Positions 7,994 to 17,522 of a stretch of 64,000 nt of DNA are shown in pieces. The DNA is taken from contig CACFLX010000005.1 of assembly GCA_902567235.1 (NCBI GenBank), positions 26,879 to 90,878 of the forward strand, in the 5' to 3' direction. Origin of the DNA: an uncultured Pelagibacteraceae bacterium (lineage in GTDB: Bacteria; Pseudomonadota; Alphaproteobacteria; Pelagibacterales; Pelagibacteraceae). Positions within the stretch are counted from its first letter, which is position 1; every line of letters starts with the position of its first letter. The notes under the pieces are model-generated. The model saw only the letters and a program-made list of their open reading frames with translations. It did not search any database and was not told where the DNA came from. Both the position numbers and the translations under genes were made by a program.

Positions 7994-9652
7994 ATGTCAA
8001 AAAATATAAGCAAATTATCTGGAAGAATAGGTTTAAAAGATAATTTATTTCAAAAATTATCTGAAAGATCTTTAAATTCCAAAAACGGTGAGGGAATGAA
8101 AGAGATTGCAGATAAATATCATGTGGGAGTTTCTACTTTACATGGAGCTGAGAGTTTCTATGAATTTTTAAGACCTGCTCATAGAGAGAAAAAAGCTTTT
8201 GTTTGTAATGGAAGTGCATGTATGTGTGCTGGAACACAAGAGCCATTAAAGAAAAAATTAAAAGATAAACTTGGTGATGATAAAGTTGGTGAAATGTTTT
8301 GTTTAGGATATTGCTATGAAAATAATGCTTTCCATTATAATGGACAAAACTATGCTGGAAACGACATAAATAAAATTGATGATATAATTAAAGGTAAAGA
8401 TTTAGAACAAGAAAAATTTTTTTCAAAGAGCTTTGCTTCAACAAGTTTTTTAATGGATGATGAGACTTCAGATCTTGATAAGTTTAAACAACATTTAATA
8501 AAATTTATAAATGCTGACAAACAAACAATAATTAAATCTCTTTTAGATTCAAATTTAACTGGTAGAGGTGGCGCTGGTTTTCCAACTGGAATGAAATGGG
8601 ATTTTTGCAGTAAAGCAAAATCAGAAAAAAAGTATGTTATTTGCAATGCAGATGAAGGTGACTCTGGAGCTTATTCAGATAGATATTTACTAGAGGATCA
8701 GCCCTTAAAAGTAATATTTGGCATGATTATCTGTGGCTATGTTATTGGAAGTGATGAAGGAGTTTTGTATATTAGAGGTGAATATCCTAAATCAATTGAA
8801 GCTTTAAATGCTTCAATTAATTCTTTAAAAAAAGAGGGCTTGCTAGGAAATAACATTCTTGGAACAAAATTTTCTTTCGACTTAAATATTTGTATTGGCC
8901 AAGGAGCATATATATGTGGAGAGGAAACAGCATTAATTGCATCTATAGAAGGTAGAAGAGCCGAAGTTGATGTCAGACCTCCCTTCCCTGTTACCGAAGG
9001 CTTATATAAAAAACCTACTGTTGTTAATAATGTGGAAACGCTCGCAGCAGCAACTGGAATTCTAATAAATGGACCTGAAAAATTTTCAGCTATTGGAAAT
9101 AAAAAATCAGCTGGTACAAAGTTAGTTTGTCTTGATAGTTTTTTTAATAATCCAGGTGTTTATGAAATTGAAATGGGAACGCCGATGAAAAAAGTTTTGT
9201 ATGATATAGGCGGAGGATTTAAAGAGCCCATAAAAGCTTTACAAGTTGGAGGACCTTTAGGAGGAGTGATACCTATAAAAGAAGTTGAAAAATTAAACCT
9301 TGATTTTCAAGAATTTACTGCAGCTGGTTTTATGTTGGGCCATGCAAGTATAGTAAGTATACCAAAAGATTTTCCTATGGTTGATTATATTCATCATTTA
9401 TTTGAATTCACTGCAGAAGAATCATGTGGAAAATGTTTTCCAGGAAGACTTGGTTCTTACAGAGGAAAAGAGATGTTTGATCAATTAAAGAATAAAACAT
9501 CCAAAATCCCTCTAAAACTACTTAATGAATTGTTAGTAACAATGAAAAAAGGTTGTTTATGCGCCTTATGTGGAGCAATACCTACTCCTATAATGAATAT
9601 ACTAAAGTATTTTGGAGATGAAATGAAAAATGATATGGTAAAAGAAAATTAA
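7994..9652 (+). CDS. fdsB: NAD-dependent formate dehydrogenase diaphorase subunit, gamma-beta (NuoE-NuoF) fusion
   Basis: Moves electrons from the formate-oxidising subunit to NAD+. The 552-residue protein fuses a thioredoxin-like NuoE domain (residues 1-125; [2Fe-2S] Cys71, Cys76, Cys103, Cys107) to a NuoF domain. The latter has the FMN/NADH-binding GRGGAGFPTGMKW near 193, NADEGDSGAYSDR, and GQGAYICGEETALI near 305. At the C-terminus the [4Fe-4S] site reads ESCGKCFPGR, with Cys478 and Cys481, but a Gly stands where the third Cys of the usual C-x2-C-x2-C is expected. Cys521, Cys523 and Cys526 follow. Its stop shares one base with the fdsA start, indicating translational coupling. Cytoplasmic soluble complex. 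Confidence 0.92.
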   Translation: MSKNISKLSGRIGLKDNLFQKLSERSLNSKNGEGMKEIADKYHVGVSTLHGAESFYEFLRPAHREKKAFVCNGSACMCAGTQEPLKKKLKDKLGDDKVGEMFCLGYCYENNAFHYNGQNYAGNDINKIDDIIKGKDLEQEKFFSKSFASTSFLMDDETSDLDKFKQHLIKFINADKQTIIKSLLDSNLTGRGGAGFPTGMKWDFCSKAKSEKKYVICNADEGDSGAYSDRYLLEDQPLKVIFGMIICGYVIGSDEGVLYIRGEYPKSIEALNASINSLKKEGLLGNNILGTKFSFDLNICIGQGAYICGEETALIASIEGRRAEVDVRPPFPVTEGLYKKPTVVNNVETLAAATGILINGPEKFSAIGNKKSAGTKLVCLDSFFNNPGVYEIEMGTPMKKVLYDIGGGFKEPIKALQVGGPLGGVIPIKEVEKLNLDFQEFTAAGFMLGHASIVSIPKDFPMVDYIHHLFEFTAEESCGKCFPGRLGSYRGKEMFDQLKNKTSKIPLKLLNELLVTMKKGCLCALCGAIPTPIMNILKYFGDEMKNDMVKEN

Positions 9653-12420
9653 TGAGCTCAGAAAAAAGAAAAATTGCTTATATAGATGGTAAACCATATG
9701 AAATTGGTTCTAAACATACTTCTATTTTAAAATTTGTAAAAAGTTATCTTGGAGAAAAAAAAGTACCAACTTTATGTGACGATCCTAATCTAGCACCTTA
9801 CGGAGCTTGTAGAGTTTGTTCAGTTGAAGTCGCTTTAGAGAAAGACGGTCCAACAAAAGTAGTAGCTTCATGTCATACTCCTGTTGGTGAAAATCAACAT
9901 ATTTTTACCAATAATGAAAATTTAACAGATTTAAGAAAAAATATTGTTGAATTAGTTTTAACAGATCATCCAATGGAATGTGGAACTTGTGAAGTTAATA
10001 ATAATTGTGAACTTCAAGATGTTGCTAACGACTTAGGTATATCTGATCATAGATATAATAGTCCAAAACAACACAAGGGCATTCCTAAAGATACATCTCA
10101 TGATTACATGAGAATGAATCTAGATAATTGTATTAATTGTGGAAGGTGTGTAAGAGCTTGTGATGAAATTCAAGGTTCATTTGTTTTGACCATGAGTGGC
10201 AGAGGATTTGAATCTAAAATTACAACAGATAACGATATGTTATTTGGAGACTCGTCTTGTGTATCATGTGGTGCTTGTGCTCATACATGTCCAACAGATG
10301 CAATATCAGATGTGTTTCAATCAAAATCAGTTGCCGTTGATGAAAAAGTAAGAACTACATGTTCTTATTGTGGTGTTGGTTGTAACTTAGAAGCTTCTAT
10401 TAAAGATAATAAAGTTATTGCAATAGATACTCCAAAAGAAACAGAAGTAAATGCGGGACACACATGTATTAAAGGTAGATATGCGTTTGGTTTTTATGAT
10501 CACCCAGATAGATTAAAAACTCCATTAATTAAAAGAAATGGTAAATTTGAAGAGGCATCATGGGATGAGGCATATGACTTTATTAAAAAAGAATTAAATA
10601 GAATTGTAAAAGCAAATGGTCCTGACGCAGTTGCTGGTATTTCTTCAGCTAGATGTACTAATGAAGAAAATTATGTTTTCCAGAAAATGATCAGAGCAGC
10701 AGTTGGAACTAATAATATTGATTGTTGTGCAAGAATTTGTCACTCACCTACAGCTTGGGGAATGCAGCAAACTTTTGGTACTGGAGCGGCAACAAATTCT
10801 ACAGAAGATATTTACCATGCAGATTTATTTATGGTTATTGGTGCTAATCCAACAAATGCCCATCCTGTAACAGGTGCAAAAATCAAACAACAAGTAATGA
10901 AGGGTAAAAAATTAATAGTATTAGATCCTATTACCACTGAACTTGCTAAACTTGCCGATTATCATATTAAGTTAAGACCTGGAACGAATGTGGCTGTATT
11001 AAATATGATGTTGCATTTTATTATAAAATCAAAACTTTATGATAAAGACTTCGTCAGAGATAGAACCGAAGGTTTTGATAATTTTTTAAAAGAAATTGAA
11101 AGACAGGATATTGATCAACTAGCAAAAGTTGCGGGTGTGGATAAACAAATGGTTAAAGAGGCAGCTATTGCTTATGCTACAGCGAAAAATTCAATGGAGT
11201 TTCATGGTCTTGGGGTTACTGAACAAGAACAAGGGTCTAAAACTGTAATGTTAATTGCTGATCTTGCAATGATAACTGGAAATATTGGGAGAAAAGGAGT
11301 TGGAGTTAACCCTTTAAGAGGACAAAATAATGTACAGGGTGCAGCTGATATGGGATGTCAGCCTCACCAGGGAGCAGGATATTTTGAAGTTTCAGATAAA
11401 AAAAATCAAAATTTTTATACAGAAAAATATGGAGTGGTTCATCCAACAAAAGCTGGGTTAAAAATTCCTCAAATGTTTGATGCGGCCATCAACAAGGAAG
11501 TTAAAGCGGTTTGGATAATTGGAGAAGACATTGTACAAACAGACCCGAATAGTGCTCATGTAGTGGATGCCATGAATTCTCTTGATTTATTAGTAGTTCA
11601 AGAAATTTTTATGAGTGAAACTGCAAAACTTGCAACTGTAGTATTACCAGGAACAACTTTCTTAGAAAAAGATGGAACATTCACTAATACTGAAAGAAGA
11701 ATTCAAAGAGTTAATAAAGCAGTTCCTCCACTTCCAGGAACAAAGCCAGATGGTGTTATTGTAACTGATATGATGCAAAAATTAGGATTTGACCAGCCAA
11801 CTTACGATGCTGATCAAGTATTGGCTGAAATAGCAGACGTTGTCCCGTTCTTTAAAGGAGTAACAAGAGAAAGACTTGGAAAATTTGGTTTACAATGGCC
11901 TGTACAAGAAGATGGAACTGATACTCAAATTTTACATAAAGAAACATTTAAACTTGGAAAAGGAAGACTAAAGAGTTTTGATTTTAAAGAATCCACAGAA
12001 ATTGAAACTAATCAAAAAGATTATCCACTAATTCTAACTACAAGTAGAGTTCTTCAACATTATAATGCTGCTACAATGACGAGACGTACTAGTAATATTA
12101 ATATTGTTTCGGAAGATGTATTATTAATACATCCTAAAGATGCTAAGAAAAGAGATTTAAATACTGGTGATATTGGTAGACTTTATTCTGGCCGTGGAGA
12201 AGTAGCTTTAAAAGTAGAAGTTACAGATAAAGTTAAAGAAGGAATTGTTTTTACAACATTTCATTTTCCTGAACATATGGTTAACATGGTGACTGGACAT
12301 GGTAAAGATGAAGAAACTATGTGCGCTGAATATAAAGTTTCATCTGTAGAAGTCCAAAAAATATCCAATCAATTTAAAACTGAAGTTAAACCAAAAGAAA
12401 ACCAAGCAGAAGTAAGCTAA
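9652..12420 (+). CDS. fdsA: formate dehydrogenase alpha subunit (Mo-bis-MGD)
   Basis: Catalytic subunit oxidising formate to CO2. In order, the 922 residues contain an N-terminal [2Fe-2S] ferredoxin domain (Cys42, Cys53, Cys56 in YGACRVC), a NuoG-like cluster region HPMECGTCEVNNNCELQ, two [4Fe-4S] motifs (CINCGRCVRAC and CVSCGACAHTCP), the cluster before the molybdenum domain (CSYCGVGC), then the bis-MGD oxidoreductase domain and the dinucleotide-binding C-terminus (TTSRVLQHYNAATMTRR). The active-site ligand is a normal cysteine: Cys363-His364 in ARICHSPT, the position of selenocysteine in E. coli FdhF. No Tat signal, so it should be cytoplasmic and NAD-linked with FdsB. MoeA, MobA and FdhD encoded nearby make its cofactor. 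Confidence 0.95.
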   Translation: MSSEKRKIAYIDGKPYEIGSKHTSILKFVKSYLGEKKVPTLCDDPNLAPYGACRVCSVEVALEKDGPTKVVASCHTPVGENQHIFTNNENLTDLRKNIVELVLTDHPMECGTCEVNNNCELQDVANDLGISDHRYNSPKQHKGIPKDTSHDYMRMNLDNCINCGRCVRACDEIQGSFVLTMSGRGFESKITTDNDMLFGDSSCVSCGACAHTCPTDAISDVFQSKSVAVDEKVRTTCSYCGVGCNLEASIKDNKVIAIDTPKETEVNAGHTCIKGRYAFGFYDHPDRLKTPLIKRNGKFEEASWDEAYDFIKKELNRIVKANGPDAVAGISSARCTNEENYVFQKMIRAAVGTNNIDCCARICHSPTAWGMQQTFGTGAATNSTEDIYHADLFMVIGANPTNAHPVTGAKIKQQVMKGKKLIVLDPITTELAKLADYHIKLRPGTNVAVLNMMLHFIIKSKLYDKDFVRDRTEGFDNFLKEIERQDIDQLAKVAGVDKQMVKEAAIAYATAKNSMEFHGLGVTEQEQGSKTVMLIADLAMITGNIGRKGVGVNPLRGQNNVQGAADMGCQPHQGAGYFEVSDKKNQNFYTEKYGVVHPTKAGLKIPQMFDAAINKEVKAVWIIGEDIVQTDPNSAHVVDAMNSLDLLVVQEIFMSETAKLATVVLPGTTFLEKDGTFTNTERRIQRVNKAVPPLPGTKPDGVIVTDMMQKLGFDQPTYDADQVLAEIADVVPFFKGVTRERLGKFGLQWPVQEDGTDTQILHKETFKLGKGRLKSFDFKESTEIETNQKDYPLILTTSRVLQHYNAATMTRRTSNINIVSEDVLLIHPKDAKKRDLNTGDIGRLYSGRGEVALKVEVTDKVKEGIVFTTFHFPEHMVNMVTGHGKDEETMCAEYKVSSVEVQKISNQFKTEVKPKENQAEVS

Positions 12421-12426
12421 TTTAAA

Positions 12427-13878
12427 ATGACCATTGGTTGGCGCTTTGATAATACTTATTCAAAGCTGCCTGATCCTTTTATTTCTAACACATCTCCTAT
12501 TCCGGTTAAATCACCAGAATTAATTATTTTAAATGATAATTTGGCAAAACAATTAGGACTAAATTTTTCTTTGATTAGCAAAAAAGATTTATCAAATTTA
12601 TTTTCAGGAAATTCATTACCTGAAGGATCTAAATCTATTGCGCAAGCTTATGCGGGTCATCAGTTTGGTCATTTTACAATGCTAGGAGATGGTAGAGCAG
12701 TTTTAATAGGAGAACATATTTCAAAAAACAACGAAAGATTTGACATTCAATTTAAAGGATCAGGTCAGACACCTTTTTCAAGAAATGGTGATGGAAGAGC
12801 TGCACTTGGTCCAATGCTTAGAGAATATATTATTAGTGAAGCAATGCATTCTTTAAATATACCAACAACAAGAAGTTTAGCAGTAGTTAAGACAGGTGAA
12901 GACGTAGTAAGAGAAAATATATTACAAGGTGCAATACTAACAAGAGTTGCCTCTAGTCATCTAAGAGTAGGAACATTTCAATATGTGGCTATGAGGAAAA
13001 ATGAAAATGAATTAAAAACTTTAGTTGATTATACAATAGATCGTCATTACCCAAATATTAAAAAATCTAAAAAAAAAGCAATTGATTTATTAAAAGTTTT
13101 AATTGAACTTCAAATTGACTTGGTGGTTAATTGGATGAGAGTTGGTTTTATCCATGGTGTTATGAACACAGACAATATGTCTATATCAGGTGAAACTATT
13201 GATTATGGCCCATGTGCCTTCATGGACACTTATGATCCAAAAACTGTTTTTAGTTCAATAGATGAATTTGGTAGATATGCTTATTTTAATCAACCAAGTA
13301 TCACTAAATGGAACTTAGCAAGATTTGCTGAATGTTTAATACCTCTTATTGATACAAACAAAGAAAAGGCAATTGAAGTTGCAACTGAATTAATAAATAG
13401 TTTTGATAAAAGTTATGAGACTAAATGGATTAATATGATGAGAGATAAACTAGGTTTATTTGGTCAAGATTCAAAAGATCAAGTTTTAATATTAGATTTA
13501 TTAACCTGGATGCATAAAAATAAGGTTGACTATACAAATACGTTTTGTTTTTTAATGAATGAAAATTTTCAACACAATAAAATCTATAATGATGAAAACT
13601 TTCTTGCATGGAAAGAAAGATGGAAGGAAAGATTAAAGCTTAATAATAATACGCCTGAAAAGTACTTAAGTTTAATGAAGTCAGTTAATCCTTTAGTTAT
13701 TCCAAGAAACCATAAAGTTGAGGAAGTATTAGAATCTGCAAATAACGATGATTTATCTCCATTAAAAAAATTAATTAATGTATTAGAAAAACCATATGAA
13801 AAAACAAAAGAAAATATTGATTATCAATCCCCTGCTCCAGTTAGCGATAAAAAATATAAAACTTTTTGTGGTACTTAA
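12427..13878 (+). CDS. selO: SelO/YdiU pseudokinase-fold protein AMPylase
   Basis: SelO transfers AMP from ATP to protein Ser/Thr/Tyr residues and is linked to redox stress in studied bacteria. The 483-residue protein covers the family from GWRFDNTYSKLP, through YAGHQFGHFTMLGDGRA and FKGSGQTPFSRNGDGRA, to the active site HGVMNTDNMS with Asp249 and Asn250 and the metal Asp259 in IDYGPCAFMD. Cys263 and Cys481, the third residue from the C-terminus, occupy the positions of the disulfide pair known in E. coli SelO. The start is six bases after fdsA, so it appears to be the last gene of the formate dehydrogenase operon. Why it belongs there is not known. Confidence 0.93.
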   Translation: MTIGWRFDNTYSKLPDPFISNTSPIPVKSPELIILNDNLAKQLGLNFSLISKKDLSNLFSGNSLPEGSKSIAQAYAGHQFGHFTMLGDGRAVLIGEHISKNNERFDIQFKGSGQTPFSRNGDGRAALGPMLREYIISEAMHSLNIPTTRSLAVVKTGEDVVRENILQGAILTRVASSHLRVGTFQYVAMRKNENELKTLVDYTIDRHYPNIKKSKKKAIDLLKVLIELQIDLVVNWMRVGFIHGVMNTDNMSISGETIDYGPCAFMDTYDPKTVFSSIDEFGRYAYFNQPSITKWNLARFAECLIPLIDTNKEKAIEVATELINSFDKSYETKWINMMRDKLGLFGQDSKDQVLILDLLTWMHKNKVDYTNTFCFLMNENFQHNKIYNDENFLAWKERWKERLKLNNNTPEKYLSLMKSVNPLVIPRNHKVEEVLESANNDDLSPLKKLINVLEKPYEKTKENIDYQSPAPVSDKKYKTFCGT

Positions 13879-13883
13879 AAATA

Positions 13884-14987
13884 TTATAAAACGTAAGGTT
13901 CAGGCCTAACCTTATTATCTAAAACTCTTTCAACAGCAAAATCACTAATATCAATTGTTTGATATGATCCAGTTGTAATTAATTCAGTTAATGCTCTGCC
14001 TATTCCTGGAGCTTGCATTAATCCTCTGCCAGTAAAACCTGATGCTAAATAAACGTTTTCATATTTAGGGTGCTTACCAACAACAGCATTATTATCTAAT
14101 TTATTACAATCATAATATCCTGCCCATCCACCAGTTAATTTTAATTCCTCAAATGCAGGAATTCTTTTTGCAAGAGCTGGCCAAACTAGTTCTTCGTAAT
14201 CATTCCATGCTGGTTCCAAATCTGTTGCATCAAATACAGAATGAGGTGATCCAGCTAAATATTCTTTTCCCTCCGGTCTCCAATAAACGCCTGTTGTTAA
14301 ATCTCCAGTTAAAGGCATTTCGGGAATATGTTTTGGGCACTTAACCCTAAATACAGTATGCTTTTGTGGAACTACCGGAATGTCATCTAGCAATTCTTTT
14401 GTCCAACACCCAGCTGCTGAAATAATAGTTTTAGCTTTTATTTCTGAAATACTTTTCACTTCACCTTTAATAAACTCTGCTCCAAGTTCTATAGCCTTAC
14501 TTTTTAAAGCGCTATGAAACATAAATGGATCAATCCAACCTTCACTTTTGTTATCTGTGAAAGTTGCTGTTTCAATTCCTTCATTATTAATATATGGAAA
14601 TACTTTTGTTAATTCAGAGCCTTTAATATTTTTAGTTCCTGCTTCACAAGCTTTATGATTTTCTAATGCTCTGTATTGCTCTTCAGCATGCTCAGGCCCA
14701 AACATTAATAAATATCCATTTGGGACCATGCTTGCAGTAGGATTAGGATTTTTATCCGTTTTTAGCAACTCTGGTATTTGATAAATAAATTCTCTAGCAA
14801 ATTTACCAAGCAAAATATTCTCTTTTTGAAAAAATTGTCTTCTAAAACCCCCTAGAGATAATGGAAAAGAAGCATTTTTGTATGTTGGGTCTCTTTCTAT
14901 AACTTTTACTTTTCTTCCTTCCTTAGATAAAAAATAAGCACTTGCTGCTCCAATTATGCCGCCTCCAATAATTACAACATCATCCAT
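13884..14987 (-). CDS. FAD-dependent oxidoreductase of the D-amino acid/sarcosine oxidase (DAO) family
   Basis: Probably oxidises the C-N bond of an amino acid or N-methylated amine. The 367-residue protein begins with the FAD-binding Rossmann motif VIIGGGIIGAASAYFLSKEG and the ribose-binding Glu in KVIERD. The DAO domain has SGFTGRGLMQAPGIGRALTELI near the C-terminus, the site that contacts FAD. The conserved middle reads GYLLMFGPEH and WIDPFMF. Domain pattern resembles FOXRED1/sarcosine dehydrogenase-like proteins more than true DadA, but substrate cannot be fixed. It converges with selO (five-base gap) and diverges from the SDR gene at 15054. Confidence 0.83.
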   Translation of the reverse strand: MDDVVIIGGGIIGAASAYFLSKEGRKVKVIERDPTYKNASFPLSLGGFRRQFFQKENILLGKFAREFIYQIPELLKTDKNPNPTASMVPNGYLLMFGPEHAEEQYRALENHKACEAGTKNIKGSELTKVFPYINNEGIETATFTDNKSEGWIDPFMFHSALKSKAIELGAEFIKGEVKSISEIKAKTIISAAGCWTKELLDDIPVVPQKHTVFRVKCPKHIPEMPLTGDLTTGVYWRPEGKEYLAGSPHSVFDATDLEPAWNDYEELVWPALAKRIPAFEELKLTGGWAGYYDCNKLDNNAVVGKHPKYENVYLASGFTGRGLMQAPGIGRALTELITTGSYQTIDISDFAVERVLDNKVRPEPYVL

Positions 14988-15053
14988 ATATAAATATTAT
15001 AAATTTAATTTATTCATAAATATAACTATGTAAATATGTTATAGTTTCAAATT

Positions 15054-15695
15054 ATGAAAAAAGTAATATGGATAACTGGCGCAAGCAGTGGGATTGGTAA
15101 AGCTTTAGCATTAAAATTTGCGAATGAGAACTGGAATGTTGCAATCTCTGCTAGAAGAGAAAATATTTTAAAAGAAATATCCGAATCTCATGAAAATATT
15201 AAATCTTTTCCATTAGATGTTACTGATCAAGCAAAATGTAAAGAAGTATTTGAACAGGTTAAAAGTCATTATGGGGATGTGGACATCTGTTTTTTTTCTA
15301 CTGGAACTTGGAATCCAAAAAAAGAGAAAGATATAGATGTTGAGCAAATAGAGAATGTTTTTAAGGTTAATTTCTTTGGGACAGTCAATAGCATTAAGGC
15401 TGTTGAAGAATATTTCAAAAATAAGAATAGCGGAATAATTACTATTGTATCCTCAATTGCTGGATATAGAGGTTTACCTAATTCAACAGGATATGGTCCT
15501 TCAAAATCAGCTTTAAACAATTTAGCTGAGAGCTTATATTTCGACTTTGGAAGACACAATGTAAGAGTTTGTTTGGTCTCTCCAGGTTTTATTAAAACAC
15601 CAATGACAGACAAAAATGATTTTAAAATGCCATTTTTAAAAACTTCAGAATTTGCAGCTGATAAAATTTATGATGGTTTAATAAATAAAAAATAA
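15054..15695 (+). CDS. short-chain dehydrogenase/reductase, apparently frameshifted near its C-terminus
   Basis: NAD(P)-dependent alcohol/ketone oxidoreductase with unknown substrate. The 213-residue reading frame has the classical SDR features: cofactor motif GASSGIGKALA near residue 8, Ser in IVSSIAGYRG near 140, and catalytic Tyr and Lys in GYGPSKSALN near 152. The frame stops at 15695 just after a run of six A. One base over, the sequence continues as NFEIHFPKQLTLTLKLFG… to a stop at 15811-15813, a basic amphipathic tail typical of SDRs in this cluster type. The full span 15054-15813 is 3n+1, so one extra A would explain it and the intact protein would have 252 residues. It faces the FAD/DUF1365/cyclopropane cluster and may belong to it functionally. 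Confidence 0.87.
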   Translation: MKKVIWITGASSGIGKALALKFANENWNVAISARRENILKEISESHENIKSFPLDVTDQAKCKEVFEQVKSHYGDVDICFFSTGTWNPKKEKDIDVEQIENVFKVNFFGTVNSIKAVEEYFKNKNSGIITIVSSIAGYRGLPNSTGYGPSKSALNNLAESLYFDFGRHNVRVCLVSPGFIKTPMTDKNDFKMPFLKTSEFAADKIYDGLINKK

Positions 15696-15809
15696 TTTTG
15701 AAATACATTTTCCTAAACAGCTTACATTAACTCTTAAGTTGTTTGGCCTTTTACCAAGTAAAATTTATTTTTATTTAGTGAAAAAACTTACAAAATTTCA
15801 AAAAAAAAA

Positions 15810-16337
15810 TTAATCTTTAACAAACATAACTGTAAGTTCAGCAACTTTTATACCAAACTTAGTCATTGTTGCTCTGTTGATTGCAACTCTTTCATCTTGC
15901 ATAAATATCCAGTCATCAAAAGTAATTTTCATTTCTCTGCCTTTAACTGGTACTAATAAAACATACTCAAATTTAAATGCTGGTCCATATGAATAACCTT
16001 TTGCAGTTCCTACAACATCTCCCGCTGTACCTTCATAATTATGTTCGTCAATTTTATTAATTTTCCACTGCCTTGTTTGAATTTCTCCATCATTCCAAAT
16101 AAACTTTTCATCTAAAATTAGTTGTTTGCCATCCCATGTACCATTAAGATCAGCAGAAAATTGTCTTGTTACTTTTCCCGATCTATTTTGTAAAATTCCC
16201 CAAGCTTTTACATTACCTGACATATATTCTTCTATAATTAATCTTGGTTTTTGATCTTTAAAGTCTATTGGTTTCATATTGTTTCCTGAACAGTTAGTTA
16301 ATAAAATTAGTGCAATTAATGCAAATATAATTTTCAT
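15810..16337 (-). CDS. DUF3833-type lipoprotein, in frame with upstream cyclopropane synthase gene
   Basis: A 175-residue region beginning at its own ATG (first base 16337) with a bacterial lipoprotein signal: KIIFALIALILLTNCSGN, where L-T-N-C is the lipobox and Cys17 the lipidation site. The remaining part is a beta-rich domain with RLIIEEYMSGNVKAWG, NGTWDGKQLILDEKF and DDWIFMQDERVAINRATMTKFG, the pattern of DUF3833 proteins that sit beside cyclopropane-type lipid genes. It is probably exported and anchored to a membrane, with unknown function. No stop codon separates it from the methyltransferase gene upstream, so the two read as one 570-codon frame. A signal peptide in the middle of a cytoplasmic enzyme makes a true fusion unlikely. 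Confidence 0.8.
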   Translation of the reverse strand: MKIIFALIALILLTNCSGNNMKPIDFKDQKPRLIIEEYMSGNVKAWGILQNRSGKVTRQFSADLNGTWDGKQLILDEKFIWNDGEIQTRQWKINKIDEHNYEGTAGDVVGTAKGYSYGPAFKFEYVLLVPVKGREMKITFDDWIFMQDERVAINRATMTKFGIKVAELTVMFVKD

Positions 16338-17522
16338 TCTATTTATTTGTTGCATAAAGAAAAATTGTATTAAATCTATATTTTTTGATTTAAATCCTGC
16401 TTCACAGTAAGATAGATAAAATTCCCACATTTTTTTAAAATTTATATCAAATCCTTGTTTTTTAATTAAGTCCCACTTTTTTATAAACTCTTTCCTCCAA
16501 ATTATTAAAGTATCTGAATAGTGTTTTGAATACGAATTATACCCATTAAATTTCAATCCATTATCATCTGCATATTTATGCAGGCTTTTTTTTGAAGGTA
16601 AAAAACCACCAGGAAAAATATATTTTTGAATGAAGTCTTGTTTATTTTTATATCTATCAAACAAACTATCATCGATAGTAATAGCTTGAATTCCAGCATT
16701 ACCGTTAATAGAAAGATTTTTTTTAATTGTATTAAAATAGCTTTGTAAATAATTCTGACCTACTGCCTCGATCATTTCAATCGATGCTATAGAATCATAT
16801 TTTCCTTTTAAATCTCTGTAATCTTTTATTTCTAAATTTATTTTTTCATTAAGGCCTGCTTTATAAATTCTTTCTTTAGCAAACTCATACTGTTTTTTAG
16901 ATATTGTAATACAATCTAATTTAACATTGTAATTTTTACCTAAGTATTCTGCAAATCCTCCCCAGCCACATCCTATCTCTAAAACTTTGCTATTATCTCT
17001 TGGTTTTAAAAGATTAATTAACTTTTGATATTTGTTATTTTGAGCTTCAGATAAAGTTTGTCTATCATTTTCGAATATTGCACTTGAATAAGTTAAAGTT
17101 TCATCAAGCCATAAAGAAAAAAAATCATTTCCAAGATCGTAGTGTTTAGCTATATTTTCTTTACTTCTTTTTTTTGTATTTTTAATAATTTTATTTTTTA
17201 AAAAATTTATTGCAGAAAAATCTAAAATTCCTGAAAACTTATAAATTAATTTTATATTTTTTGCTGTAATCTCTATTAAATTTGAAAGATTATTGGTTTC
17301 AAAATAACCTTGCATATAACTTTCTGCTAAACCAATGCTACCTTTTCTAATTAAATTATAGTTTAAACTTGGGTGCTTAATTTCTATTCTTGCTTTAAGT
17401 TGTTCATTTGCATCTCCAAATTTTAATACCTCACCATCGAAATCAGTTATTTCTAGGAAGCCATGTCTTAAGTTTTTTAATGTTTGAAAGACTATTAAAT
17501 CTGAAATTTTATTTACAATCAT
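16338..17522 (-). CDS. cfa: cyclopropane-fatty-acyl-phospholipid synthase-like SAM methyltransferase
   Basis: Uses S-adenosylmethionine to modify the double bond of membrane acyl chains (cyclopropane, methyl or related products). The 395-residue region has an N-terminal lipid-binding domain, the family entry IAKHYDLGNDFFSLWLDETLTYSSA (quoted in parts: IAKHYDLGNDFF, then LTYSSAIF), the SAM motif VLEIGCGWGGFAEYLG near 177, SIEMIEAVGQNY near 250, and the C-terminal FYLSYCEAGFKSKNIDLIQ matching Cfa ends. The frame runs on into the lipoprotein signal at 16337 without a stop. Its ATG overlaps the stop of DUF1365 by one base. The neighbours (FAD oxidoreductase, DUF1365, DUF3833) form a cluster known across proteobacteria. 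Confidence 0.88.

Noticed and set aside
7788..8646. Minus-strand frames inside fdhD and fdsB
   Set aside because: They are shadows of strongly supported coding regions and have no motifs of their own.
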